A stretch of DNA of 64,000 bases. Source: Allodiplogaster sudhausi. Lineage: Eukaryota; Nematoda; Chromadorea; Rhabditida; Diplogasteridae. Positions within the stretch are counted from its first letter, which is position 1. Each line of letters starts with the position of its first letter. The notes beneath the pieces are model-generated. The model ran no database searches. It was not told the origin of the DNA and worked only from the letters and a program-made list of their open reading frames with translations. The position numbers and the translations under genes were made by a program. Location: NCBI GenBank assembly GCA_945643635.1, contig CALZFC010000031.1:3465001-3529000 (forward strand), written 5' to 3'. Positions 50,990 through 63,970 of this stretch are shown here, in pieces.

Positions 50990-52252
50990 CTAGATGGTTG
51001 TCCGCGTCGGTCTGCTTCCCCTCTCTTCTATCGGGGAGACTAGAACGGACCGGTTGGGCGAGATGGCAGCGCCCCATCAGAAGCTGCAAAAGAATGTTTA
51101 TATAAATAATAAGTAGGTTTGCTAGAAAGTTCTAATAAAATAAGAGAAAAAGAGGCAATCGGAATTGTTTTTTTTTTTGCTTTTTTTGGAATTGTTTTTT
51201 TTTTGGTGGACTTTCGAAGAAAGCCCACAGCCGCCGCGACCGACAATGAGAGAGAGGGGGCGGGGAAGGAAACATTACCTTGAAATTGGTCCTCAGCGGC
51301 CTGCTTCCTCGCTCCTCACTCGGTGGAGACGAAAACGTGCAGGTGGGCCTCAGAAGGCGCTAGTCGACACTGAAAAGGAATTTGATATATTAGAGAAGGG
51401 GAAAGAGAGAAGCGATAGAGAAAAAAGAGGGAACGAGAAAGAGAGAGACAGAGAGAGAGAGAGAAAGAAAGGGACAGAACTACAGTGAAGAATAGAGATA
51501 GCGAGCACGGAGAGAGAGAGACGGAGAGAGAGAGGGAGAGAGAGAGAGAGAGAGAGAGAGAAGGGTTTATAAACATACCTAGATGGTTGTCCGCGTCGGC
51601 CTGCTTCCCCTCTCTTCTATCGGGGAGACTAGAACGGACCGGTTGGGCGAGATGGCAGCGCCCCATCAGAAGCTGCAAAAGAATGTTTATATAAATAATA
51701 AGTAGGTTTGCTAGAAAGTTCTAATAAAATAAGAGAAAAAGAGGCAATCGGAATTGTTTTTTTTTCGAATTTACATAAATTTTGAATTAAATAATTAATT
51801 AACTTTTTTTCCTTCAAAGTTCGATGAATAAAAGTAAAAAGTGGTGTCCGGGCGTGGCCAAAAGGGACAGAAATTGGGGTGCGACCACGCGCGGACACCA
51901 CTCAGTTTTGCCAGACACAGCAGCGGTGTTGGCGGACTTTCGAAGAAAGCCCTCCGCCGCCGCGACCGACAATGAGAGAGAGGGGGCGGGGAAGGAAACA
52001 TTACCTTGAAATTGGTCCTCAGCGGCCTGCTTCCTCGCTCCTCACTCGGTGGAGACGAAAACGTGCAGGTGGGCCTCAGAAGGCGCTAGTCGACACTGAA
52101 AAGGAATGGGATATATTAGAGAAGGGGAAAGAGAGAAGCGATAGAGAAAAAAGAGGGAACGAGAAAGAGAGAGACAGAGAGAGAGAGAGAAAGAAAGAAA
52201 GAGACAGAACTACAGTGAAGAATAGAGATAGCGAGCACGGAGAGAGAGAGAG

Positions 52253-52286
<34 letters not shown>

Positions 52287-52892
52287 GTTTATAAACATAC
52301 CTAGATGGTTGTCCGCGTCGGTCTGCTTCCCCTCTCTTCTATCGGGGAGACTAGAACGGACCGGTTGGGCGAGATGGCAGCGCCCCATCAGAAGCTGCAA
52401 AAGAATGTTTATATAAATAATAAGTAGGTTTGCTAGAAAGTTCTAATATAATTAGAGAAAAAGAGGCAATCGGAATTGTTTTTTTTTTTTTTGCTTTTTT
52501 TGGAATTGTTTTTTTTTTGGTGGACTTTCGAAGAAAGCCCACCGCCGCCGCGACCGACAATGAGAGAGAGGGGGCGGGGAAGGAAACATTACCTTGAAAT
52601 TGGTCCTCAGCGGCCTGCTTCCTCGCTCCTCACTCGGTGGAGACGAAAACGTGCAGGTGGGCCTCAGAAGGCGCTAGTCGACACTGAAAAGGAATGGGAT
52701 ATATTAGAGAAGGGGAAAGAGAGAAGCGATAGAGAAAAAAGAGGGAACGAGAAAGAGAGAGACAGAGAGAGAGAGAGAGAAAGAAAGAGACAGAACTACA
52801 GTGAAGAATAGAGATAGCGAGCACGGAGAGAGAGAGACGGAGAGAGAGACTGAGAGAGAGAGAGAGAGAGAGAGAAGGGTTTATAAACATAC

Positions 52893-53423
52893 CTAGATGG
52901 TTGTCCGCGTCGGTCTGCTTCCCCTCTCTTCTATCGGGGAGACTAGAACGGACCGGTTGGGCGAGATGGCAGCGCCCCATCAGAAGCTGCAAAAGAATGT
53001 TTATATAAATAATAAGTAGGTTTGCTAGAAAGTTCTAATAAAATAAGAGAAAAAGAGGCAATCGGAATTGTTTTTTTTTTTTTGCTTTTTTGGAATTGTT
53101 TTTTTTTGGTGTACTTTCGAAGAAAGCCCACCGCCGCCGCGACCGACAATGAGAGAGAGGGGGCGGGGAAGGAAACATTACCTTGAAATTGGTCCTCAGC
53201 GACCTGCTTCCTCGCTCCTCACTCGGTGGAGACGAAAACGTGCAGGTGGGCCTCAGAAGGCGCTAGTCGACACTGAAAAGGAATGGGATATATTAGAGAA
53301 GGGGAAAGAGAGAAGCGATAGAGAAAAAAGAGGGAACGAGAAAGAGAGAGACAGAGAGAGAGAGAGAAAGAAAGAGACAGAACTACAGTGAAGAATAGAG
53401 ATAGCGAGCACGGAGAGAGAGAG

Positions 53424-53461
<38 letters not shown>

Positions 53462-53475
53462 GTTTATAAACATAC
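52893..53475. repeat. Short monomer with GGTGTAC marker (583 bp)
   Basis: The linker has GCTTTTTTGGAATTG and GGTGTACTTTCG, and module B has CAGCGACCTG in place of CAGCGGCCTG. Unit 58,741 has the same three changes, at the same place in the second copy of the 9-mer. It follows another S unit, one of only two S-S pairs in the right third. Confidence 0.92.
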
Positions 53476-54145
53476 CTAGATGGTTGTCCGCGTCGGCCTG
53501 CTTCCCCTCTCTTCTATCGGGGAGACTAGAACGGACCGGTTGGGCGAGATGGCAGCGCCCCATCAGAAGCTGCAAAAGAATGTTTATATAAATAATAAGT
53601 AGGTTTGCTAGAAAGTTCTAATAAAATAAGAGAAAAAGAGGCAATCGGAATTGTTTTTTTTTTCGAATTTACATAAATTTTGAATTAAATAATTAATTAA
53701 CTTTTTTTCCTTCAAAGTTCGATGAATAAAAGAAAAAGTTTTGTCCGAGCGTGGCCAAAAGGGACAGAAATTGGGGTGCGACCACGCGCGGACACCACTC
53801 AGTTTTGCCAGACACAGCAGCGGTGTTGGTGGACTTTCGAAGAAAGCCCTCCGCCGCCGCGACCGACAATGAGAGAGAGGGGGCGGGGAAGGAAACATTA
53901 CCTTGAAATTGGTCCTCAGCGGCCTGCTTCCTCGCTCCTCACTCGGTGGAGACGAAAACGTGCAGGTGGGCCTCAGAAGGCGCTAGTCGACACTGAAAAG
54001 GAATGGGATATATTAGAGAAGGGGAAAGAGAGAAGCGATAGAGAAAAAAGAGGGAACGAAAAAGAGAGAGACAGAGAGAGAGAGAGAAAGAAAGAAAGAG
54101 ACAGAACTACAGTGAAGAATAGAGATAGCGAGCACGGAGAGAGAG

Positions 54146-54188
<43 letters not shown>

Positions 54189-54200
54189 TTATAAACATAC
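53476..54200. repeat. First F-type long monomer
   Basis: The linker reads AAAAGAAAAAGTTTTGTCCGAGCG, so the left hairpin arm has diverged further (GTTTTGTCCGAGCGTGG), while the right arm CCACGCGCGGACACCAC is unchanged. It keeps GGTGGAC, unlike later F units with GGCGGAC, and has CCCTCCGCC. It also has GGAACGAAAAAGAG in the purine tract. Confidence 0.9.
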
Positions 54201-54734
54201 CTAGATGGTTGTCCGCGTCGGCCTGCTTCCCCTCTCTTCTATCGGGGAGACTAGAACGGACCGGTTGGGCGAGATGGCAGCGCCCCATCAGAAGCTGCAA
54301 AAGAATGTTTATATAAATAATAAGTAGGTTTGCTAGAAAGTTCTAATATAATTAGAGAAAAAGAGACAATCGGAATTGTTTTTTTTTTTGCTTTTTTTGG
54401 AATTGTTTTTTTTTTGGTGGACTTTCGAAGAAAGCCCACCGCCGCCGCGACCGACAATGAGAGAGAGGGGGCGGGGAAGGAAACATTACCTTGAAATTGG
54501 TCCTCAGCGGCCTGCTTCCTCGCTCCTCACTCGGTGGAGACGAAAACGTGCAGGTGGGCCTCAGAAGGCGCTAGTCGACACTGAAAAGGAATGGGATATA
54601 TTAGAGAAGGGGAAAGAGAGAAGCGATAGAGAAAAAAGAGGGAACGAGAAAGAGAGAGACAGAGAGAGAGAGAAAGAAAGAGACAGAACTACAGTGAAGA
54701 ATAGAGATAGCGAGCACGGAGAGAGAGAGACGGA

Positions 54735-54773
<39 letters not shown>

Positions 54774-55455
54774 GTTTATAAACATACCTAGATGGTTGTC
54801 CGCGTCGGTCTGCTTCCCCTCTCTTCTATCGGGGAGACTAGAACGGACCGGTTGGGCGAGATGGCAGCGCCCCATCAGAAGCTGCAAAAGAATGTTTATA
54901 TAAATAATAAGTAGGTTTGCTAGAAAGTTCTAATAAAATAAGAGAAAAAGAGGCAATCGGAATTGTTTTTTTTTTCGAATTTACATAAATTTTGAATTAA
55001 ATAATTAATTAACTTTTTTTCCTTCAAAGTTCGATGAATAAAAGAAAAAAGTTTTGTCCGAGCGTGGCCAAAAGGGACAGAAATTGGGGTGCGACCACGC
55101 GCGGACACCACTCAGTTTTGCCAGACACAGCAGCGGTGTTGGCGGACTTTCGAAGAAAGCCCTCCGCCGCCGCGACCGACAATGAGAGAGAGGGGGCGGG
55201 GAAGGAAACATTACCTTGAAATTGGTCCTCAGCGGCCTGCTTCCTCGCTCCTCACTCGGTGGAGACGAAAACGTGCAGGTGGGCCTCAGAAGGCGCTAGT
55301 CGACACTGAAAAGGAATGGGATATATTAGAGAAGGGGAAAGAGAGAAGCGATAGAGAAAAAAGAGGGAACGAAAAGAGAGAGACAGAGAGAGAGAGAGAG
55401 AAAGAAAGAAAGAGACAGAACTACAGTGAAGAATAGAGATAGCGAGCACGGAGAG

Positions 55456-55508
<53 letters not shown>

Positions 55509-55520
55509 TTATAAACATAC

Positions 55521-56053
55521 CTAGATGGTTGTCCGCGTCGGTCTGCTTCCCCTCTCTTCTATCGGGGAGACTAGAACGGACCGGTTGGGCGAGATGGCAG
55601 CGCCCCATCAGAAGCTGCAAAAGAATGTTTAGATAAATAATAAGTAGGTTTGCCCGAAAGTTCTAATATAATTAGAGAAAAAGAGACAATCGGAATTGTT
55701 TTTTTTTTGCTTTTTTTGGAATTGTTTTTTTTTGGTGGACTTTCGAAGAAAGCCCACCGCCGCCGCGACCGACAATGAGAGAGAGGGGGCGGGGAAGGAA
55801 ACATTACCTTGAAATTGGTCCTCAGCGGCCTGCTTCCTCGCTCCTCACTCGGTGGAGACGAAAACGTGCAGGTGGGCCTCAGAAGGCGCTAGTCGACACT
55901 GAAAAGGAATGGGATATATTAGAGAAGGGGAAAGAGAGAAGCGATAGAGAAAAAAGAGGGAACGAGAAAGAGAGAGACAGAGAGAGAGAGAAAGAAAGAG
56001 AGACAGAACTACAGTGAAGAATAGAGATAGCGAGCACGGAGAGAGAGAGACGG

Positions 56054-56093
<40 letters not shown>

Positions 56094-56105
56094 TTATAAA
56101 CATAC
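55521..56105. repeat. Short monomer with broken TTTATATAAA palindrome
   Basis: Next to module A it reads GTTTAGATAAATAA and GTTTGCCCGAAAG, and then AATATAATTAGAG and GAGACAATCGG. The units starting 60,047 and 61,358 carry all four changes. These are the most diverged S copies in the window and the only ones in which the palindrome is broken. Confidence 0.92.
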
Positions 56106-56692
56106 CTAGATGGTTGTCCGCGTCGGTCTGCTTCCCCTCTCTTCTATCGGGGAGACTAGAACGGACCGGTTGGGCGAGATGGCAGCGCCCCATCAGAAGC
56201 TGCAAAAGAATGTTTATATAAATAATAAGTAGGTTTGCTAGAAAGTTCTAATAAAATAAGAGAAAAAGAGGCAATCGGAATTGTTTTTTTTTCGAATTTA
56301 CATAAATTTTGAATTAAATAATTAATTAACTTTTTTTCCTTCAAAGTTCGATGAATAAAAGAAAAAAGTTTTGTCCGAGCGTGGCCAAAAGGGACAGAAA
56401 TTGGGGTGCGACCACGCGCGGACACCACTCAGTTTTGCCAGACACAGCAGCGGTGTTGGCGGACTTTCGAAGAAAGCCCTCCGCCGCCGCGACCGACAAT
56501 GAGAGAGAGGGGGCGGGGAAGGAAACATTACCTTGAAATTGGTCCTCAGCGGCCTGCTTCCTCGCTCCTCACTCGGTGGAGACGAAAACGTGCAGGTGGG
56601 CCTCAGAAGGCGCTAGTCGACACTGAAAAGGAATGGGATATATTAGAGAAGGGGAAAGAGAGAAGCGATAGAGAAAAAAGAGGGAACGAGAA

Positions 56693-56723
<31 letters not shown>

Positions 56724-56783
56724 AAGAAAGAAAGAGACAGAACTACAGTGAAGAATAGAGATAGCGAGCACGGAGAGAGAGAG

Positions 56784-56829
<46 letters not shown>

Positions 56830-56843
56830 GTTTATAAACATAC

Positions 56844-57375
56844 CTAGATGGTTGTCCGCGTCGGTCTGCTTCCCCTCTCTTCTATCGGGGAGACTAGAAC
56901 GGACCGGTTGGGCGAGATGGCAGCGCCCCATCAGAAGCTGCAAAAGAATGTTTATATAAATAATAAGTAGGTTTGCTAGAAAGTTCTAATAAAATAAGAG
57001 AAAAAGAGGCAATCGGAATTGTTTTTTTTTTGCTTTTTTTGGAATTGTTTTTTTTTTGGTGGACTTTCGAAGAAAGCCCACAGCCGCCGCGACCGACAAT
57101 GAGAGAGAGGGGGCGGGGAAGGAAACATTACCTTGAAATTGGTCCTCAGCGGCCTGCTTCCTCGCTCCTCACTCGGTGGAGACGAAAACGTGCAGGTGGG
57201 CCTCAGAAGGCGCTAGTCGACACTGAAAAGGAATGGGATATATTAGAGAAGGGGAAAGAGAGAAGCGATAGAGAAAAAAGAGGGAACGAGAAAGAGAGAG
57301 ACAGAGAGAGAGAGAGAGAAAGAAAGAGACAGAACTACAGTGAAGAATAGAGATAGCGAGCACGGAGAGAGAGAG

Positions 57376-57419
<44 letters not shown>

Positions 57420-58105
57420 GTTATAAACATACCTAGATGGTTGTCCGCGTCGGCCTGCTTCCCCTCTCTTCTATCGGGGAGACTAGAACGGACCGGTTGG
57501 GCGAGATGGCAGCGCCCCATCAGAAGCTGCAAAAGAATGTTTATATAAATAATAAGTAGGTTTGCTAGAAAGTTCTAATAAAATAAGAGAAAAAGAGGCA
57601 ATCGGAATTGTTTTTTTTTCGAATTTACATAAATTTTGAATTAAATAATTAATTAACTTTTTTTCCTTCAAAGTTCGATGAATAAAAGTAAAAAGTGGTG
57701 TCCGGGCGTGGCCAAAAGGGACAGAAATTGGGGTGCGACCACGCGCGGACACCACTCAGTTTTGCCAGACACAGCAGCGGTGTTGGCGGACTTTCGAAGA
57801 AAGCCCTCCGCCGCCGCGACCGACAATGAGAGAGAGGGGGCGGGGAAGGAAACATTACCTTGAAATTGGTCCTCAGCGGCCTGCTTCCTCGCTCCTCACT
57901 CGGTGGAGACGAAAACGTGCAGGTGGGCCTCAGAAGGCGCTAGTCGACACTGAAAAGGAATGGGATATATTAGAGAAGGGGAAAGAGAGAAGCGATAGAG
58001 AAAAAAGAGGGAACGAGAAAGAGAGAGACAGAGAGAGAGAGAAAAGAAAGAAAGAGACAGAACTACAGTGAAGAATAGAGATAGCGAGCACGGAGAGAGA
58101 GAGAG

Positions 58106-58141
<36 letters not shown>

Positions 58142-58686
58142 GTTTATAAACATACCTAGATGGTTGTCCGCGTCGGTCTGCTTCCCCTCTCTTCTATCGG
58201 GGAGACTAGAACGGACCGGTTGGGCGAGATGGCAGCGCCCCATCAGAAGCTGCAAAAGAATGTTTATATAAATAATAAGTAGGTTTGCTAGAAAGTTCTA
58301 ATAAAATAGAGAAAAAGAGGCAATCGGAATTGTTTTTTTTTTTGCTTTTTTTGGAATTGTTTTTTTTTGGTGGACTTTCGAAGAAAGCCCACCGCCGCCG
58401 CGACCGACAATGAGAGAGAGGGGGCGGGGAAGGAAACATTACCTTGAAATTGGTCCTCAGCGGCCTGCTTCCTCGCTCCTCACTCGGTGGAGACGAAAAC
58501 GTGCAGGTGGGCCTCAGAAGGCGCTAGTCGACACTGAAAAGGAATGGGATATATTAGAGAAGGGGAAAGAGAGAAGCGATAGAGAAAAAAGAGGGAACGA
58601 GAAAGAGAGAGACAGAGAGAGAGAGAGAGAAAGAAAGAGACAGAACTACAGTGAAGAATAGAGATAGCGAGCACGGAGAGAGAGAG

Positions 58687-58726
<40 letters not shown>

Positions 58727-59274
58727 GTTTATAAACATACCTAGATGGTTGTCCGCGTCGGTCTGCTTCCCCTCTCTTCTATCGGGGAGACTAGAACGGA
58801 CCGGTTGGGCGAGATGGCAGCGCCCCATCAGAAGCTGCAAAAGAATGTTTATATAAATAATAAGTAGGTTTGCTAGAAAGTTCTAATAAAATAAGAGAAA
58901 AAGAGGCAATCGGAATTGTTTTTTTTTTTGCTTTTTTGGAATTGTTTTTTTTTGGTGTACTTTCGAAGAAAGCCCACCGCCGCCGCGACCGACAATGAGA
59001 GAGAGGGGGCGGGGAAGGAAACATTACCTTGAAATTGGTCCTCAGCGACCTGCTTCCTCGCTCCTCACTCGGTGGAGACGAAAACGTGCAGGTGGGCCTC
59101 AGAAGGCGCTAGTCGACACTGAAAAGGAATTTGATATATTAGAGAAGGGGAAAGAGAGAAGCGATAGAGAAAAAAGAGGGAACGAGAAAGAGAGAGACAG
59201 AGAGAGAGAGAGAAAGAAAGAGACAGAACTACAGTGAAGAATAGAGATAGCGAGCACGGAGAGAGAGAGACGGA

Positions 59275-59310
<36 letters not shown>

Positions 59311-59995
59311 TTATAAACATACCTAGATGGTTGTCCGCGTCGGTCTGCTTCCCCTCTCTTCTATCGGGGAGACTAGAACGGACCGGTTGGGCGAGATGGC
59401 AGCGCCCCATCAGAAGCTGCAAAAGAATGTTTATATAAATAATAAGTAGGTTTGCTAGAAAGTTCTAATAAAATAAGAGAAAAAGAGGCAATCGGAATTG
59501 TTTTTTTTTTCGAATTTACATAAATTTTGAATTAAATAATTAATTAACTTTTTTTCCTTCAAAGTTCGATGAATAAAAGAAAAAAGTTTTGTCCGAGCGT
59601 GGCCAAAAGGGACAGAAATTGGGGTGCGACCACGCGCGGACACCACTCAGTTTTGCCAGACACAGCAGCGGTGTTGGCGGACTTTCGAAGAAAGCCCTCC
59701 GCCGCCGCGACCGACAATGAGAGAGAGGGGGCGGGGAAGGAAACATTACCTTGAAATTGGTCCTCAGCGGCCTGCTTCCTCGCTCCTCACTCGGTGGAGA
59801 CGAAAACGTGCAGGTGGGCCTCAGAAGGCGCTAGTCGACACTGAAAAGGAATGGGATATATTAGAGAAGGGGAAAGAGAGAAGCGATAGAGAAAAAAGAG
59901 GGAACGAGAAAGAGAGAGACAGAGAGAGAGAGAGAGAAAGAAAGAAAGAGACAGAACTACAGTGAAGAATAGAGATAGCGAGCACGGAGAGAGAG

Positions 59996-60034
<39 letters not shown>

Positions 60035-60578
60035 TTATAAACATACCTAGATGGTTGTCCGCGTCGGTCTGCTTCCCCTCTCTTCTATCGGGGAGACTAG
60101 AACGGACCGGTTGGGCGAGATGGCAGCGCCCCATCAGAAGCTGCAAAAGAATGTTTAGATAAATAATAAGTAGGTTTGCCCGAAAGTTCTAATATAATTA
60201 GAGAAAAAGAGACAATCGGAATTGTTTTTTTTTTGCTTTTTTTGGAATTGTTTTTTTTTGGTGGACTTTCGAAGAAAGCCCACCGCCGCCGCGACCGACA
60301 ATGAGAGAGAGGGGGCGGGGAAGGAAACATTACCTTGAAATTGGTCCTCAGCGACCTGCTTCCTCGCTCCTCACTCGGTGGAGACGAAAACGTGCAGGTG
60401 GGCCTCAGAAGGCGCTAGTCGACACTGAAAAGGAATTTGATATATTAGAGAAGGGGAAAGAGAGAAGCGATAGAGAAAAAAGAGGGAACGAGAAAGAGAG
60501 AGACAGAGAGAGAGAGAAAGAAAGAGACAGAACTACAGTGAAGAATAGAGATAGCGAGCACGGAGAGAGAGAGACGGA

Positions 60579-60615
<37 letters not shown>

Positions 60616-61301
60616 GTTTATAAACATACCTAGATGGTTGTCCGCGTCGGTCTGCTTCCCCTCTCTTCTATCGGGGAGACTAGAACGGACCGGTTGGGCG
60701 AGATGGCAGCGCCCCATCAGAAGCTGCAAAAGAATGTTTATATAAATAATAAGTAGGTTTGCTAGAAAGTTCTAATAAAATAAGAGAAAAAGAGGCAATC
60801 GGAATTGTTTTTTTTTCGAATTTACATAAATTTTGAATTAAATAATTAATTAACTTTTTTTCCTTCAAAGTTCGATGAATAAAAGAAAAAAGTTTTGTCC
60901 GAGCGTGGCCAAAAGGGACAGAAATTGGGGTGCGACCACGCGCGGACACCACTCAGTTTTGCCAGACACAGCAGCGGTGTTGGCGGACTTTCGAAGAAAG
61001 CCCTCCGCCGCCGCGACCGACAATGAGAGAGAGGGGGCGGGGAAGGAAACATTACCTTGAAATTGGTCCTCAGCGGCCTGCTTCCTCGCTCCTCACTCGG
61101 TGGAGACGAAAACGTGCAGGTGGGCCTCAGAAGGCGCTAGTCGACACTGAAAAGGAATGGGATATATTAGAGAAGGGGAAAGAGAGAAGCGATAGAGAAA
61201 AAAGAGGGAACGAGAAAGAGAGAGACAGAGAGAGAGAGAGAGAAAGAAAGAAAGAGACAGAACTACAGTGAAGAATAGAGATAGCGAGCACGGAGAGAGA
61301 G

Positions 61302-61343
<42 letters not shown>

Positions 61344-61884
61344 GTTTATAAACATACCTAGATGGTTGTCCGCGTCGGTCTGCTTCCCCTCTCTTCTATC
61401 GGGGAGACTAGAACGGACCGGTTGGGCGAGATGGCAGCGCCCCATCAGAAGCTGCAAAAGAATGTTTAGATAAATAATAAGTAGGTTTGCCCGAAAGTTC
61501 TAATATAATTAGAGAAAAAGAGACAATCGGAATTGTTTTTTTTTTGCTTTTTTTGGAATTGTTTTTTTTTGGTGGACTTTCGAAGAAAGCCCACCGCCGC
61601 CGCGACCGACAATGAGAGAGAGGGGGCGGGGAAGGAAACATTACCTTGAAATTGGTCCTCAGCGACCTGCTTCCTCGCTCCTCACTCGGTGGAGACGAAA
61701 ACGTGCAGGTGGGCCTCAGAAGGCGCTAGTCGACACTGAAAAGGAATTTGATATATTAGAGAAGGGGAAAGAGAGAAGCGATAGAGAAAAAAGAGGGAAC
61801 GAGAAAGAGAGAGACAGAGAGAGAGAGAAAGAAAGAGACAGAACTACAGTGAAGAATAGAGATAGCGAGCACGGAGAGAGAGAG

Positions 61885-61927
<43 letters not shown>

Positions 61928-62526
61928 TTATAAACATACCTAGATGGTTGTCCGCGTCGGTCTGCTTCCCCTCTCTTCTATCGGGGAGACTAGAACGGAC
62001 CGGTTGGGCGAGATGGCAGCGCCCCATCAGAAGCTGCAAAAGAATGTTTATATAAATAATAAGTAGGTTTGCTAGAAAGTTCTAATAAAATAAGAGAAAA
62101 AGAGGCAATCGGAATTGTTTTTTTTTTCGAATTTACATAAATTTTGAATTAAATAATTAATTAACTTTTTTCCTTCAAAGTTCGATGAATAAAAGAAAAA
62201 AGTTTTGTCCGAGCGTGGCCAAAAGGGACAGAAATTGGGGTGCGACCACGCGCGGACACCACTCAGTTTTGCCAGACACAGCAGCGGTGTTGGCGGACTT
62301 TCGAAGAAAGCCCTCCGCCGCCGCGACCGACAATGAGAGAGAGGGGGCGGGGAAGGAAACATTACCTTGAAATTGGTCCTCAGCGGCCTGCTTCCTCGCT
62401 CCTCACTCGGTGGAGACGAAAACGTGCAGGTGGGCCTCAGAAGGCGCTAGTCGACACTGAAAAGGAATGGGATATATTAGAGAAGGGGAAAGAGAGAAGC
62501 GATAGAGAAAAAAGAGGGAACGAGAA

Positions 62527-62559
<33 letters not shown>

Positions 62560-62616
62560 AAGAAAGAAGAGACAGAACTACAGTGAAGAATAGAGATAGC
62601 GAGCACGGAGAGAGAG

Positions 62617-62660
<44 letters not shown>

Positions 62661-62674
62661 GTTTATAAACATAC
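56844..62674. repeat. Nine-monomer higher-order repeat, copy 2 (5831 bp)
   Basis: Order and starts: S 56,844 (CCCACAGCC), L 57,433 (W linker, GGCGGAC, CCCTCCGCC), S 58,156, S 58,741 (GGTGTAC, CAGCGACCTG), L 59,323 (F), S 60,047, L 60,630 (F), S 61,358, L 61,940 (F). The class order matches copy 1 at all nine positions. Markers are not all conserved: CAGCGACCTG and GAATTTGAT appear also in 60,047 and 61,358 here, so local L-S conversion has spread some variants since the duplication. Confidence 0.9.
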
Positions 62675-63206
62675 CTAGATGGTTGTCCGCGTCGGTCTGC
62701 TTCCCCTCTCTTCTATCGGGGAGACTAGAACGGACCGGTTGGGCGAGATGGCAGCGCCCCATCAGAAGCTGCAAAAGAATGTTTATATAAATAATAAGTA
62801 GGTTTGCTAGAAAGTTCTAATAAAATAAGAGAAAAAGAGGCAATCGGAATTGTTTTTTTTTTTGCTTTTTTTGGAATTGTTTTTTTTTGGTGGACTTTCG
62901 AAGAAAGCCCACCGCCGCCGCGACCGACAATGAGAGAGAGGGGGCGGGGAAGGAAACATTACCTTGAAATTGGTCCTCAGCGGCCTGCTTCCTCGCTCCT
63001 CACTCGGTGGAGACGAAAACGTGCAGGTGGGCCTCAGAAGGCGCTAGTCGACACTGAAAAGGAATTTGATATATTAGAGAAGGGGAAAGAGAGAAGCGAT
63101 AGAGAAAAAAGAGGGAACGAGAAAGAGAGAGACAGAGAGAGAGAGAGAGAAAGAAAGAGACAGAACTACAGTGAAGAATAGAGATAGCGAGCACGGAGAG
63201 AGAGAG

Positions 63207-63248
<42 letters not shown>

Positions 63249-63936
63249 GTTTATAAACATACCTAGATGGTTGTCCGCGTCGGCCTGCTTCCCCTCTCTT
63301 CTATCGGGGAGACTAGAACGGACCGGTTGGGCGAGATGGCAGCGCCCCATCAGAAGCTGCAAAAGAATGTTTATATAAATAATAAGTAGGTTTGCTAGAA
63401 AGTTCTAATAAAATAAGAGAAAAAGAGGCAATCGGAATTGTTTTTTTTTTCGAATTTACATAAATTTTGAATTAAATAATTAATTAACTTTTTTTCCTTC
63501 AAAGTTCGATGAATAAAAGTAAAAAGTGGTGTCCGGCGTGGCCAAAAGGGACAGAAATTGGGGTGCGACCACGCGCGGACACCACTCAGTTTTGCCAGAC
63601 ACAGCAGCGGTGTTGGCGGACTTTCGAAGAAAGCCCTCCGCCGCCGCGACCGACAATGAGAGAGAGGGGGCGGGGAAGGAAACATTACCTTGAAATTGGT
63701 CCTCAGCGGCCTGCTTCCTCGCTCCTCACTCGGTGGAGACGAAAACGTGCAGGTGGGCCTCAGAAGGCGCTAGTCGACACTGAAAAGGAATGGGATATAT
63801 TAGAGAAGGGGAAAGAGAGAAGCGATAGAGAAAAAAGAGGGAACGAGAAAGAGAGAGACAGAGAGAGAGAGAGAAAGAAAGAAAGAGACAGAACTACAGT
63901 GAAGAATAGAGATAGCGAGCACGGAGAGAGAGAGAG

Positions 63937-63970
<34 letters not shown>

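Larger units (their letters stand above)
50990..56843. repeat. Nine-monomer higher-order repeat, copy 1 (5854 bp)
   Basis: Order and starts: S 50,990 (CCCACAGCC), L 51,579 (W linker with GGCGGAC and CCCTCCGCC), S 52,301, S 52,893 (GGTGTACTTTCG, CAGCGACCTG), L 53,476 (F-like), S 54,201, L 54,788 (F), S 55,521 (TTTAGATAAA, GCCCGAAAG), L 56,106 (F). Several S units carry AATATAATTAGAG instead of AATAAAATAAGAG. The same order of classes and several private markers recur in the next 5.83 kb. Confidence 0.9.
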
